From: Episyrphus balteatus
Lineage: Eukaryota > Arthropoda > Insecta > Diptera > Syrphidae
Length of the DNA stretch: 64,000 nucleotides
Reading direction: 5' to 3'
NCBI RefSeq assembly: GCF_945859705.1
Contig: NC_079136.1
Location: 57,736,094-57,800,093 of the forward strand
Shown: piece by piece, positions 46,601-59,410 of the stretch
Layout: each line of letters opens with the position of its first letter
How positions within the stretch are numbered: position 1 is the stretch's first letter
Translations under genes and position numbers: made by a program
The notes under the pieces: model-generated
Database searches by the model: none
What the model saw: only the letters and a program-made list of their open reading frames with translations
Told to the model about the DNA's origin: nothing

Positions 46601-49600
46601 TTATAATGTATGAGAACTTCAGAGAGTGAAAATTGTGCCTTTATAGAGTAAAAAGTCCTCATTCTAAAGGCTTCATATTGTATGAGAACTTCAGAGAGTA
46701 AAAATTGTGCCTTTATAGAGTAAAAAGTCCTCATTCAAAAGGCTTCATATTGTATGAGAACTTCAGAGAGTGAAAATTGTGCCTTTATAGAGTAAAAATA
46801 CTCATTCAAAAGTCTTCATAATGTATGAGAACTTCAGGAAGTAAAAATTGTGCCTTTATAGAGTAAAAATACTCATTCAAAAGTCTTCATAATGTATGAG
46901 AACTTCAGAGAGTGAAAATTGTTCCTTTATAGAGTAAAAAGTCCTCATTCAAAAAGCTTCATATTGTATGAGAACTTCAGAGAGTGAAAATTGTGCCTTT
47001 ATAGAGTAAAAAGTCCTCATTCAAAAGGCTTCATATTGTATGAGAACTTCAGAGAGTGAAAATTGTGCCTTTATAGAGTAAAAATACTCATTCAAAAGTC
47101 TTCATAATGTATGAGAACTTCAGGAAGTAAAAATTGTGCCTTTATAGAGTAAAAATACTCATTCAAAAGTCTTCATAATGTATGAGAACTTCAGAGAGTG
47201 AAAATTGTGCCTTTATAGAGTAAAAAGTCCTCATTCAAAAAGCTTCATATTGTATGAGAACTTCAGAGAGTGAAAATTGTGCCTTTATAGAGTAAAAAGT
47301 CCTCATTCAAAATGCTTCATATTGTATGAGAACTTCAGAGAGTGAAAATTGTGCCTTTATAGAGTAAAACTACTCATTCAAAAGTCTTCATAATGTATGA
47401 GAACTTCAGAGAGTGAAAATTTTGCCTTTAAAGAGTAAAAAGTCATCATTCAAAAGGCTTCATATTGTATGAGAACTTCAGAGAGTGAAAATTGTGCCTT
47501 TATAGAGTAAAAAGTCCTCATTCAAAAGGCTTCATATTGTATGAGAACTGCAGAGAGTGAAAATTGTGCCTTTATAGAGTAAAAAGTCCTCATTCAAAAG
47601 TCTTCATAATGTATGAGAACTTCAGAGAGTGAAAATTTTGCCTTTAAAGAGTAAAAAGTCCTCATTCAAAAGGCTTCATATTGTATGAGAACTTCCGAGA
47701 GTGAAAATTGTGCCTTTATAGAGTAAAAAGTCCTCATTCAAAAGGCTTCATATTGTATGAGAAAATTGTGCCTTTATAGAGTAAAAAGTCCTCATTCAAA
47801 AGGCTTCATATTGTATGAGAACTTCAGAGAGTGAAAATTGTGCCTTTATAGAGTAAAAAGTCCTCATTCAAAAGGCTTCATATTGTATGAGAACTGCAGA
47901 GACTGAAAATTGTGCCTTTATAGAGTAAAAAGTCCTCATTCAAAAGTCTTCATAATGTATGAGAACTTCAGAGAGTGAAAGTTTTGCCTTTAAAGAGTAA
48001 AAAGTCCTCATTCAAAAGGCTTCATATTGTATGAGAACTTCAGAGAGTGAAAATTGTGCCTTTATAGAGTAAAAAGTCCTCATTCAAAAGGCTTCATATT
48101 GTATGAGAACTTCAGAGAGTGAAAATTGTGCCTTTATAGAGTAAAAAGTACTCATTCAAAAGTGTTTATATAGTATGAGAACTTCAGAGAGTGAAAATTG
48201 TGCCTTTATAGAGTAAAAAGTCCTCATTCAAAAGGCTTCATATTGTATGAGAACTTCAGAGAGTGAAAATTGTGCCTTTATAGAGTAAAAATACTCATTC
48301 AAAAGGCTTCATATTGTATGAGAACTTCAGAGAGTGAAAATTGTGCCTTTATAGAGTAAAAAGTACTCATTCAAAAGTGTTTATAATGTATGAGAACTTC
48401 AGAGAGTGAAAATTGTGCCTTTATAGAGTAAAAAGTCCTCATTCAAAAGGCTTCATATTGTATGAGAACTTCAGAGAGTGAAAATTGTGCCTTTATAGAG
48501 TAAAAAGTACTCATTCAAAAGTGTTTATAATGTATGAGAACTTCAGAGAGTGAAAATTGTGCCTTTAATGAGTAAAAAGTCCTCATTCAAAAGGCTTCAT
48601 ATTGTATGAGAACTTCAGAGAGTGAAAATTGTGCCTTTATAGAGTAAAAAGTACTCATTCAAAAGTGTTTAATGTATGAGAACTTCAGAGAGTGAAAATT
48701 GTGCCTTTATAGAGTAAAAAGTCCTCATTCAAAAGGCTTCATATTGTATGAGAACTTCAGAGACTGAAAAATGTGCCTTTATAGAGTAAAAAGTCCTCAT
48801 TCAAAAGGCTTCATATAGTATGAGAACTTCAGAGAGTGAAAATTGTGCCTTTATAGAGTAAAAAGTCCTTATTCAAAAGGCTTCATATTGTATGAGAACT
48901 TCAGGATGTGAAAATTGTGCCTTTATAGAGTAAAAAGTCCTCATTCAAAAGTCTTCATAATGTATGAGAACTTCAGAGAGTGAAAATTTTGCCTTTAAAG
49001 AGTAAAAAGTCCTCATTCAAAAGGCTTCATATTGTATGAGAACTTCCGAGAGTGAAAATTGTGCCTTTATAGAGTAAAAAGTCCTCATTCAAAAGGCTTC
49101 ATATTGTATGAGAACTGCAGAGAGTGAAAATTGTGCCTTTATAGAGTAAAAAGTCCTCATTCAAAAGGCTTCATATTGTATGAGAACTTCAGAGAGTGAA
49201 AATTGTGCCTTTATAGAGTAAAAAGTCCTCATTCAAAAGGCTTCATATTGTATGAGAACTGCAGAGAGTGAAAATTGTGCCTTTATAGAGTAAAAAGTCC
49301 TCATTCAAAAGTCTTCATAATGTATGAGAACTTCAGAGAGTGAAAGTTTTGCCTTTAAAGAGTAAAAAGTCCTCATTCAAAAGGCTTCATATTGTATGAG
49401 AACTTCAGAGAGTGAAAATTGTGCCTTTATAGAGTAAAAAGTCCTCATTCAAAAGGCTTCATATTGTATGAGAACTTCAGAGAGTGAAAATTGTGCCTTT
49501 ATAGAGTAAAAAGTACTCATTCAAAAGTGTTTATAATGTATGAGAACTTCAGAGAGTGAAAATTGTGCCTTTATAGAGTAAAAAGTCCTCATTCAAAAGG

Positions 49601-50519
49601 CTTCATATTGTATGAGAACTTCAGAGAGTGAAAATTGTGCCTTTATAGAGTAAAAAGTACTCATTCAAAAGTGTTTATAATGTATGAGAACTTCAGAGAC
49701 TGAAAAATGTGCCTTTATAGAGTAAAAAGTCCTCATTCAAAAGGCTTCATATAGTATGAGAACTTCAGAGAGTGAAAATTGTGCCTTTATAGAGTAAAAA
49801 GTCCTTATTCAAAAGGCTTCATATTGTATGAGAACTTCAGGATGTGAAAATTGTGCCTTTATAGAGTAAAAAGTCCTCATTCAAAAGGCTTCATATAGTA
49901 TGAGAACTTCAGAGAGTGAAAATTGTGCCTTTATAGAGTAAAAAGTCCTTATTCAAAAGGCTTCATATTGTATGAGAACTTCAGAGAGTGAAAATTGTGC
50001 CTTTATAGAGTAAAAAGTCCTCATTCAAAAGTCTTCATAATGTATGAGAACTTCAGAGAGTGAAAATTGTGCCTTTATAGAGTAAAAAGTCCTTATTCAA
50101 AAGGCTTCATATTGTATGAGAACTTCAGGATGTGAAAAATGTGCCTTTATAGAGTAAAAAGTCCTCATTCAAAAGGCTTCATATAGTATGAGAACTTCAG
50201 AGAGTGAAAATTGTGCCTTTATAGAGTAAAAAGTCCTTATTCAAAAGGCTTCATATTGTATGAGAACTTCAGGATGTGAAAATTGTGCCTTTATAGAGTA
50301 AAAAGTACTCATTCAAAAGGCTTCATAATGTATGAAAACTTCAGGGATTAAAAATTGTGCCTTTATAGAGTAAAAAGTCCTCATTCAAAAGTCTTCATAA
50401 TGTATGAGAACTTCAGAGAGTGAAAATTATGCCTCTATAGAATAAAAAGTCTTCATTAAAAAGTATTCATAATGTATGAGAACTTCAGGGAGTGAAAAGT
50501 GCGCCTTCTTGGAGTAAAA

Positions 50520-52954
50520 CTATCTGACGATCATGGTGTAAAAGTTTGCAAGGGTCTTTACCAATGGATGATTGTCCTTGTATTTTTCTAAGGTTAAATT
50601 AATGAAAGTTCTGATGACACTATATTTGAGATTGAAGACCCTGGACAAAATTAGTTTTTTTTGTCAAATTTTTAAATTCACATGATCTCTCAGAAATTCA
50701 TCCATTTCAATATGAGAAGCTGAAACCTAATATACACTTAAGTACAAAGCGCTTCAAAGACATCAAGCACCGCCATTATAAAATTCATCATAGAATATGG
50801 CGCCACTTGTTCACGTTTGTATCATCTGTTTGCGTAGAGTCAACCCTCCTCGTATTATGCTTATCAAATAGAGGCTTCTGCTGTCATCTTATTTTCCACA
50901 CATCGAACACATCATATGGAAAGAATGGCTTTTCGTCTAATTTCATTGACAGTTCAGCCAAGCTTGTATGCATATAGGCCATGATGTGGCGATACCATAT
51001 CTAATGCTACCACTTCTACGGAAACGTTACATTTTGAAAGGAATTCCCATAGCAATATATTTGAAAAGGCGATCATCGAGAAAAAAAAAAACCTAAAATA
51101 ACTTGTTCCCCCTTTTGTAGCTCGACTCGACCACCCTTCATCGAGTATATAGAAAGACCACCTTCAGGAGATTTGAAGGCGCACATTATGGAGTTTTGTG
51201 TATGACTTTCTTAGCCCGCTGTGAATTCGTATACGTTTTAATCATGGTTGTTACTGCAACTTTTATAATATTAAATGTGTGTTCCGTTTTCCGTATATAT
51301 ACTGCCGAATGTGTCAGTCAGACTTGCTACTCTGGATGCTGGAAAATGGAAGTAGCAGCAGCAGCACCTTCAGGAAAAAAAAAAAGAAATTCTACAGAAA
51401 AAAAAAACAGCAACAACAACCAAATTCAGCAGGAGCAGTCTCTCATTGAGTTTACCCCAGGAGTGTATGTATGGTGGTGGTATTCTTTTGGGAACGAATG
51501 ACAAATGGCGAAGAATTCGTCAATGTCAAAATCAGACTGTAACAGTGAACGGCTATGGAGTTCCATGTATACTTACGTACCAGAGAGTATTCCTTCAGGG
51601 TTGATGTATATAAATAGGAATATAAGAACTGACGTTTACTTATATACATTTTGGGTTTTGTTGTTTGTACGGTTGGTGTATCTTAGGTATGCATAATATC
51701 CAATATACATAAAAGTATCTGTATCTTTATAGGATATGTGTAGTGCACGCAATACAAAACTGACACTATAAAGGTATAGAGCGTAAAGAGGTACTTTTAT
51801 AAAATCATTTTTGGAACACTTTTCGGGAGACGACTTCAGCAACAGATTCGACACACAGCGAAACGTATATATAAATGTGTAACCAAAAAGTGAACATCTG
51901 CAAAATGGAAAGGGATTATATGTAATCTTAATCCTCTTCGGAATGACAGCGAAATTAAGTATGAAGACGTACCGTAATTGAATTCCACAGGTGAAGAAAA
52001 AAGAACGAAGGTTGATGATGGGATGGTATGGTACTTTACAAGTTGCTTTGTTGAAGAAACTAATGTCACTCATTTGGGGTGACCTTGTCATTATTTGGGA
52101 ATTAGTCTGCTTTGATTTAATGTGGAATTTACACTCGGTTGAAAATGTTTTAATAAAATAAAATTGTAGTTGAAATCAGTTGGTTTTGAAAATTTGATTT
52201 AAATCTCTTGAAAATCGACCCAAAGTTTTGTTTCTGAAAACTTCATTCCAAACCTTTCCTCAAGAATGTACTAAAGAGATTTTTCGAAAATAACTTTTTT
52301 ATGAATTTTATACTTTGAGCTTAACGCCACATTTTGGTTTGGATTTAATTGCTCTAGAACACAAACGAAACATGAATAAAAGTCTCAAAAAAATAATATT
52401 GAATCATCAGATTTAGTGACCTAGAACTTTGCAGACAATTCGCTTTCAGAATTTGTTGATATCTAGCGATGGCTGTTCTTTTGAAGACCTGTTGATTTAA
52501 GCAATGCTGATGCCTGTCGAAAGTTCAGCATTCAAATTGTCTGCAAAGTTCAAAAAAATTATATTAAGCGCCATTTTAGTACAATGTCTCTTTATTTGTT
52601 CAAATAAATTATTAAAATTCAATAACTAAGCCTCATTTTAATCTAATCGCCCATTTTTATAATAGGTATAGCTACATTGCCCGTTTTGATAGCTTTTCTA
52701 AATTGATCTCAAAAATAAGAAAATATTTTTTTTAACAAAGTATTAGGCGAAATTCATAGTCGTTGAAAAAAATCTCAACTTGAGCAGCGACTATGAATCC
52801 CGTTCTTAATTTCTTTGTACAGAATTAAATGCAGATTTAAAAAAAATCCTTGAATGTTCTGTAAAAGAGATTCGTTGTTGATATAATTGATAGTTAAATT
52901 CAAGACTTTTTGCTGGTTTCATGGCCGATAATACCTACAGTCTAAAAATAAAAA
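50520..52954. other. Unassigned stretch right of the satellite
   Basis: Moderately AT-rich and apparently single-copy in the window. The longest frames (51196-51501 +, 51636-52091 -) show no recognised domain. The first includes a short GCA microsatellite (51350-51367). No splice or promoter signals could be tied to them. Nothing supports a gene firmly. Confidence 0.35.
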
Positions 52955-53528
52955 AATAAAATGCACGACTGTGTCGCACGTACTTGCTCTTGCACTTCAA
53001 AGCAATTTAATGTTAGTTTACTTGTAGATTTTTAGAGCTGGCTCTATATAAATTTTAAAGAAATTTTGTTGATGTTGGAAAAAAGCCGACATTTACATAG
53101 GGCAAAATTTTCTTAAATGAAACTTTTTTTTGTTAGGTATTTGACTTTTTTGAGAAAACTAAAAATGCAGTTTTATTGCAATGTCTTTGAGTGTTACGTC
53201 TACAAAGTTTAATCAAAATCGTTAAATTCGTTTCCGAGTTATTGGGTATAGTTTGAAAAGTTTGTATGGGAGGTACACTTTCTAAGTGAGATATAAAAAA
53301 AAAAACAAAAAAAAATTCTATAAAAATCATCTGTAATAAATTTAAAGAAAATCTGTCCACGCGTTTAGGCTGTGGAAATGTGTATACAGATGGACGTACA
53401 GACGCACTGACGGAATTGCGAGACCCACTTTTTCGGAATTCTCCATCGTCGTATAATGTTGGTTTTGATTAAAACCTAAAATTTTTTTTTCGACACGAAA
53501 CCAATACTTGCCCTATAGAGTAAGTAAA
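52955..53528 (-). mobile_element. DINE-1-like element, subfamily A, reverse orientation
   Basis: On the minus strand it starts TTTACTTACTCTATAGGGCA and ends AGAGCAAGTACGTGCGACAC with AGTCGTGC and an AT tail. The (GTCY)n region is short and degraded (about 53390-53412). It is collinear with 886-1470. Confidence 0.77.
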
Positions 53529-56500
53529 TACTATAGAAGAGTCAAACAAAAATAAAATTGAAACTTAAAAAATAGCCTTTCTGAAAATAATAATCATCTT
53601 ACCGCAGAAAAAATAAAAACAATACAAATTTGGAACATTTTGGTTTTGTGGTAGGTACCTAGTTCTATTGATTTTGCTATTTCACGATTTGAAATAAAAT
53701 ATCTAGTATTAAAATAAATAAAACTAAGAAAATTGGTTCCCATAGTTTTTGGTTTAAATAAAATCCAAGGCTGTCACAAGAATTTGCTTAAATTCTTAAA
53801 AATATTTTTATACAATGTTGGTAAATTTAAATAAAAAAATTAAAAACCATAATTTTTCTTTTAAGAAAAAAAAAAAACAACTTATAAAACCAATTGAGGT
53901 ACTCAAGTTGAATTCTTAAAAACAAATTGCAAGTAGGTATGAATATTTCTTTGAAAAAAATTAATTTGAAAAAAGTATGTGAGTAATTTTGAAGTTATGA
54001 TTTAAATTTATATGTATTTTAAATTTATTACACTTTAAAGAAAAACTTAAAAAAAAAAGATCAATATGCTGTTCCGAAAAATCGATTTTAGCTAATTTTT
54101 TTTTTTAAACCGAAAAGTAGGTAGTTTTTGATTATATTCAGTTATTTATAATGTTAATTAAATGCTTGCGTATTAAGAACAATCTTTTAACTGAGACAAG
54201 TCAGTTAAAACTAGGAATTTAAAAAGGTTCTACGGTATATAACGTTGCAAATTTTTTTTTATTAAAATCGGAACATTTTCATAAAATTAAATTTTGTCAA
54301 TTTTGTTATAGATAGGTATGGCAGATAAATAAAATAAATAAAATAAAATAATTGGAAAATCCTCTAGAGAGCCTAAAAAACTATCACTATCCAAGTTTGA
54401 ACCAAATCGTTGTGACTATTCTCTATCATAGTTACGTCATTTTTGTTTGATATCTGAAGTGACAGATGACAGTTTTGTTAACGAATGCATAACTTGTAAT
54501 ATTTCACCGATACCTATTGCAAATACAAATGTCAGTTAAGAATCTTTCATTTGCTTTCGTTTAATAGAGAAAAGGTAAGTTAGTTGCATTTTTTTTTATT
54601 TGTTTAATTTTTTCTATAAACGACAGGAACGTTTTTATTTAAAAAAATCAACATTGTATCTTCTAAGACTCTATACTAGTAGCGTTGTTCAGTAGGTACT
54701 AATTACAACTCTAGTAAATATTTTCTCAACAATCTATCTGTATATTTTTGCTTTTTCTAATCAATTTTTCAATCACTGCCAAACTCATTTCTGTTTGATG
54801 ATCAAAACAACATCCTGATGATATTATTCCTGACACAGTGACACTTCTATTGCCCAAAGAGATGAACGAGAATCATTCAATGTAACACACGCCAGGATGT
54901 GATGGGCTTGTAAATGGATATGAAAAGAAAGTATAAAGACTTCGAGACGAACCAAAAACATCACCCTAATATTCATCCCAATCCTTATAGTGCGATACAC
55001 TAAAAGCAATCATTGTGTCCGAAGAACCCGCGTGCACACTCTGATACTGATGCCAAGCAAATGTCAGAATTCCAGTGTACAGGGTGATTTTGAATAATTG
55101 CTAGCCATTAATCAGATTCAAACATCGCTACACTAAACTCCCTATATACCTACTCTGAATGGTGTTATCTTCAGAAATTGAATTTCTTTTTCTTGGGAAT
55201 ATTCGTGCACAACATATCAAAGCAAAAACAGTATATAACCAAACCTATAGATAGAAAGAGAAATTATCGCGCTCTAGACTATATAGAAAATAGAAATATC
55301 ATGTTTATATCTTTGCAGATTAGATACTCGCATTCGGTATTTAGAGAAATAAGAGATTTTATCGAGTGTTTAACATTTTAATTGAATTTTATATAGTTTT
55401 TTTTTCAATTTCAATTTTACGCTACAATACTTTACTAGAAGCGAAACAATGATGAAAATGATACTTTGTATCTAATTGAATTTCTATTTTTAGGCGAACA
55501 TAACAAGGAACTCGAGTCACATGACAAAATTTTTGTTTTCTTGTCTTGAAATTGAAGATTTCCATCCTTAAACATTGAGTAGCTTTTAATGAAGAAATAA
55601 TTTATTTCATTTGTTTTAGTTTAATCATTTCTCGGAATTGGCTGGGGCTTAAACCAAATGACATTGTAATTAGCTTAACATTTCAAAAAGTAGGTAGATA
55701 CTTCAAGCCCCTTACCCTGATGACTTTCCCTTCTTTACTCCAAATTAGTATCATGGCTACTTTTTTTCCACTTTTCGATGTACTTACTAAACAACCTATT
55801 TAAAATGATTGTGTCAAATGTGTTTCACAAAAAAAAAAAGTTAGATACCTTTGCCAACCCTCGAATGTCAAACACTGGCAAACTATCAATATCCCCCTTT
55901 TTCCAAACATTCAAACTATCCAATCCACCATCATTATCACAATGACCACCAACAAAAGTTACAAAAAAAAAAAACAACAACAACAAAAAAGGACTGAATC
56001 AAAGTCAGTAACTTCCAAACAGGCATGTGGTCAAAGATTAGATAGTAATAATGGTCGTTCTCCCCCTCCCTAAACCAATTTATACCTTTTCCATTCCAAA
56101 ACCTATTTTGTATAGTTTGAAATTTTTGGTTTTTCCCAGCGGCATTTTACCTTTCATAGATATAAAACTAAACACACATGCAACCATATTATATTTTTTG
56201 TACATGTTTGACCATCACATCAGAACAGGTAGATTGACCTCAAATAGATATGTTTACCTATCTACTGTGGGAATAAGGGAATAAATCATTGGAGAATGTG
56301 TGTATAGAGTCAGAGTGTAGTTCTGATGGCTGATATACGCACATCTTCGAAATTTTTCGAATTTAAGCAGCCGCCATTGTATAGTATATTCCGAATCAAA
56401 GAAATGTATAATTTTTTTTTTAGTTCGATATTATCGCACGCACTCTTAGATGTTAATAAAAACTGGTTTTTGCCTTTTTTTGTCAGATGCACGAAAAACA

Positions 56501-56817
56501 ACCTGCTGCCATAGATTGCATCTTTTTATCTTAGCGCATCAGTGGAACACAGTTGCCCTCTTATAAAAAGGCAAGTTAGTAGGTAAGATGAATTTCTGCA
56601 TGGTTGTTGTTGTAGCATACATATCAAATAATTGAAGTTATTCGTGTTTTTTATTTGCAAATATTTTACTACCTATTATAATTTTTTTTTTTTTTTTGTT
56701 ATTTTAAAGCATTTTTCTTAATCAGCACAGTTTTAAAGTAATTTTTTCTTTACACTTACATAACTTAAAAACTGAAATTTAAGAAATAAAACAAAACTAA
56801 TAAATTAGAGGTGGTTC
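53529..56817. other. AT-rich unassigned stretch
   Basis: Apart from a degraded DINE-1-like end at about 54360-54536 there is no recognisable element. 54780-55170 and 55640-56330 have more mixed composition but only short frames without known domains. Confidence 0.35.
54360..54536 (-). mobile_element. Degenerate 5' end of a DINE-1-like subfamily B element
   Basis: AACGAATGCATAACTTG followed by GATACCTATTGCAAATA matches, on the minus strand, the start of the subfamily B elements (TTGCGATATAGGTAC, CAAGTTATGCATTCGT). The inner part (CTATCCAAGTTTGAA) resembles the segment after their microsatellite. The microsatellite and 3' end are missing. Confidence 0.55.
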
Positions 56818-57072
56818 TAAAATATAACTCTGTCGGCACACGGGTGCAAATTTGGCAGAACATAAATAAAATAATTACGATTTTTCAAAAAAGTGGTCAC
56901 AAAAAAGTCTCTTTAGAAGGGTGAAAATTCTACATCAATTTCATATATGATTCTCTATAAAATATTGAGACCGAAAAAAGTTCCAGCGACATGAAAAAGT
57001 ATAAACCAAATTCGCACCCGTGTGCCCATCACGTCACAAAAAAGATGTGTGCCTACAGAGGGATATTTTAAA
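56818..57072. mobile_element. Small MITE with CTCTGTMGGCACAC inverted ends
   Basis: TAACTCTGTCGGCACACGGG on the left is mirrored by GTGTGCCTACAGAGGGATA on the right. GGCACACGGGTGC with AAATTTGG is mirrored just inside at 57005-57026. The right arm holds a second GGCACAC about 27 bp further out, so it seems to have gained a partial duplication. The target duplication is unclear. Confidence 0.6.
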
Positions 57073-57768
57073 TAAATTATTTACAATAATTCTCCCACAC
57101 AAAATTTCAAAAAAATATATTTTGTCAATTTTATTTTTTGTCTTATCAAACTTTTAGTCATCCAACGTGCTTATTTCACTCGAAATGACGTCGAATTAAT
57201 TTAATTTTTATAATTATCTGTCTGAATAATGATATCAGTGATCACAACAAAAGATCTTTAATTTGAAATACAGCAACGTACTTGTAGGTATACATCAATT
57301 ACGCGTCATTTCGGGAACGCCAATTTCGGAATGAATATAGAACTATACTTTTAATTATACCTTTCTATCAATAATTTGGCACCACTACAACAAGGAAAAT
57401 TATATAATTTTTTATTGCATAGAAAAAAATGGTGAAAACGTAATTTGAGGGAACGCAAAAAACAGCTCCGATTTTGATTTTGCCGCTTTGGCGTATTGTT
57501 TTTTTATATATAATTTTTAAGAAAAAACCGTCAACACAGCCTTTTAAATTAAAAAAAATGTCCAGGACAGTAAAAAGTAACTGACAAATAAATGAAAACT
57601 CTCCGCATAATCTGGAATTTTTACCTACAGCTGCGTTTTTTTCGGATAAACGAAAAGCGTAGTAAAATTTTGTTCGTTTTTGGTCGTTCAGAAGTTGAAA
57701 CCATGTTGATTGAAGATGTTGATTGACTTGAAATTTTTTCAACTTTCGTAAAAATAGAAGTTGGATAA

Positions 57769-58770
57769 GAGCTCCCGCACACTAAAAACTTTCTATCGGC
57801 CGACAGTTTAGTCGGTCTCTTAATCAGAATGAAAATGTATGAGAGTGCGCACATTACAACGATTAAGTCTGTGTCAATAAGTTAAAAAAGAGCTTAAGTC
57901 AATTTTTATCATTTTTCAGTATAAGCAAATGAAATTTGTGGACATAATTTGTTTTTACTTTTTTTGTGATTACTTTTAAACTGTTGCCGCTAGACTAACA
58001 ATTTTTTTAGGATACAAGCTTGTTATACCCTTAATTTCCATATGTATATTTTTTCTTGAAAACGTTCGGGACGACCGTTACAATCGAAAAAATATATTAC
58101 TTTGACTTAAGTATACAATTTGGCGGGCATTTGAAAGAACAAAACAACTTATGTTACTTAAGCTGTTTTGCAAAATTGGTTTTGGTTCAAAATGCAATTT
58201 TTTAAAATGGCTTAAGTCGACATTAAGAACACAAATGGTTCACTCGACCAGAAGTTTAAAATAGCTTATGTTGACCTAAGCGATGAATATATTTGAATTC
58301 AAATTGTCATAAAAGCTTATGTCACGACTTAAGCTGATTTAAAAAAAATTATTCTTTTTAAGATTTATACGATTTTATTTTAACACATACATAAGCTATT
58401 ATGCAAATGCAGTTTTTGTCCAAAAAGACTTAAGCTTCTATGATTTTTTTTAAATTTAACGGTTTATATTTTGCGTAGAGAAATGAGACCCAGACTAAAA
58501 CAAAGCTGAACAAAAGGTGAACATGTTAAGCAAATAAAATCGATTTTGACTTATGTCGACATAAGCTCTTTTAACTTATTACCATAGAAGTATCGTCCGA
58601 TCAAAAAGTTTGTTTGGTCGAAAAAAAAGTTTGTTTTGCTACCCAATTGCCTTCAAACTAAAGTATTTCCTATAGCGACCCGATTGCTTAGTCGGCTGTC
58701 TGTGTGCACACTAGGAGCCCAACCCGACTAAACTATCGGCCGATAGAAAGTTTGTAGTGTGCGGGGGCTG
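57769..58770. mobile_element. 1-kb MITE with TAA duplication (PIF/Harbinger-like)
   Basis: The ends GAGCTCCCGCACACTAAAAA and inverse CAGCCCCCGCACACTACAAA continue as CTTTCTATCGGCCGA and ACTAAAC on both arms (about 46 bp). A 3-bp TAA flanks it (57766-57768, 58771-58773). The interior contains repeated GACTTAAG/AAGCTTATGTC motifs and no supported gene. Confidence 0.78.
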
Positions 58771-59289
58771 TAAGAAAATTTAAGCTTATGTGTCAAAACA
58801 TTGTGTTTTTTTTTTAAATTTTTGTTTTAAACATTTTATGTAATGAGATAGGTATCAATTTGTAAAAGAAAATGTATCGATAATATTTTAATTTCACTAT
58901 TTAAAAATTGGGAATGAAATTAAAAATTAGAAACAAAAATTTTTTAAAAGTTTGACATTTTTCAAAAGAAGTACATTAATGTACTTATGTACCTAAAGTA
59001 TATTCAATTTTGTTTCCACTTTAATTAAAATCAGTGATTATTCTAATTTAAAGTTAATTTATGGATACCCACATACTCTTGCAAGGGGTATATGGGTTGT
59101 CAGATGAAAAACAGGTATTACTTTTTTCAGAGACGTCAGATTGTCTTGATTTTAATTTTTTTGGCATCGGCATTAAAAAATACCTCAAAGACATGCATCA
59201 TATGTGTATATAATAAAATTGTCTATTATTGCTAATTTTGAAAATCTCCTTTCGCGCTTTGAGCTTGAAAATCGCGACTTGCAGACATT

Positions 59290-59410
59290 AGATTTTTCTA
59301 GACTTATGAGGTGTGTTATAGAATTCCAAAACGAAGATATGGAGCAAAAAAAATTCTATTAGCATTCATTCCGAGGTGAAACCCTTATTTGACTGGATTA
59401 CTAATGACAA
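59290..59410 (+). repeat. Dispersed fragment R2 (second copy)
   Basis: Matches the reverse complement of 33170-33310 over about 110 bases with scattered differences. No element ends were recognised around it. Confidence 0.6.

Larger units (their letters stand above)
37706..50519 (+). repeat. 72-bp satellite array, about 170 copies
   Basis: A 72-bp unit (TGAGAACTTCAGAGAGTGAA, AATTGTGCCTTTATAGAGTA, AAAAGTCCTCATTCAAAAGT, CTTCATAATGTA) repeats head to tail for about 12.8 kb. Linked variants define classes: GTCTTCATAATG versus GGCTTCATATTG; TTTTGCCTTTAAAGAG versus TTGTGCCTTTATAGAG; AGAGAGTG versus AGGAAGTG. The edge units are the most diverged. No frame stays open across the array. One MITE interrupts it at 43273-43629. 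A few units are truncated (about 42357 and 47763). Confidence 0.97.

Noticed and set aside
37706..50519. Could the 72-bp array be a CRISPR-like or coding repeat?
   Set aside because: Units are contiguous without unique spacers, the context is eukaryotic, and every frame contains stops.
51636..52091. 151-codon minus-strand frame
   Set aside because: Composition and the overlapping alternative frames suggest chance; no family recognised.
57368..57742. 124-codon minus-strand frame
   Set aside because: Hydrophobic, AT-driven composition and no recognised domain.
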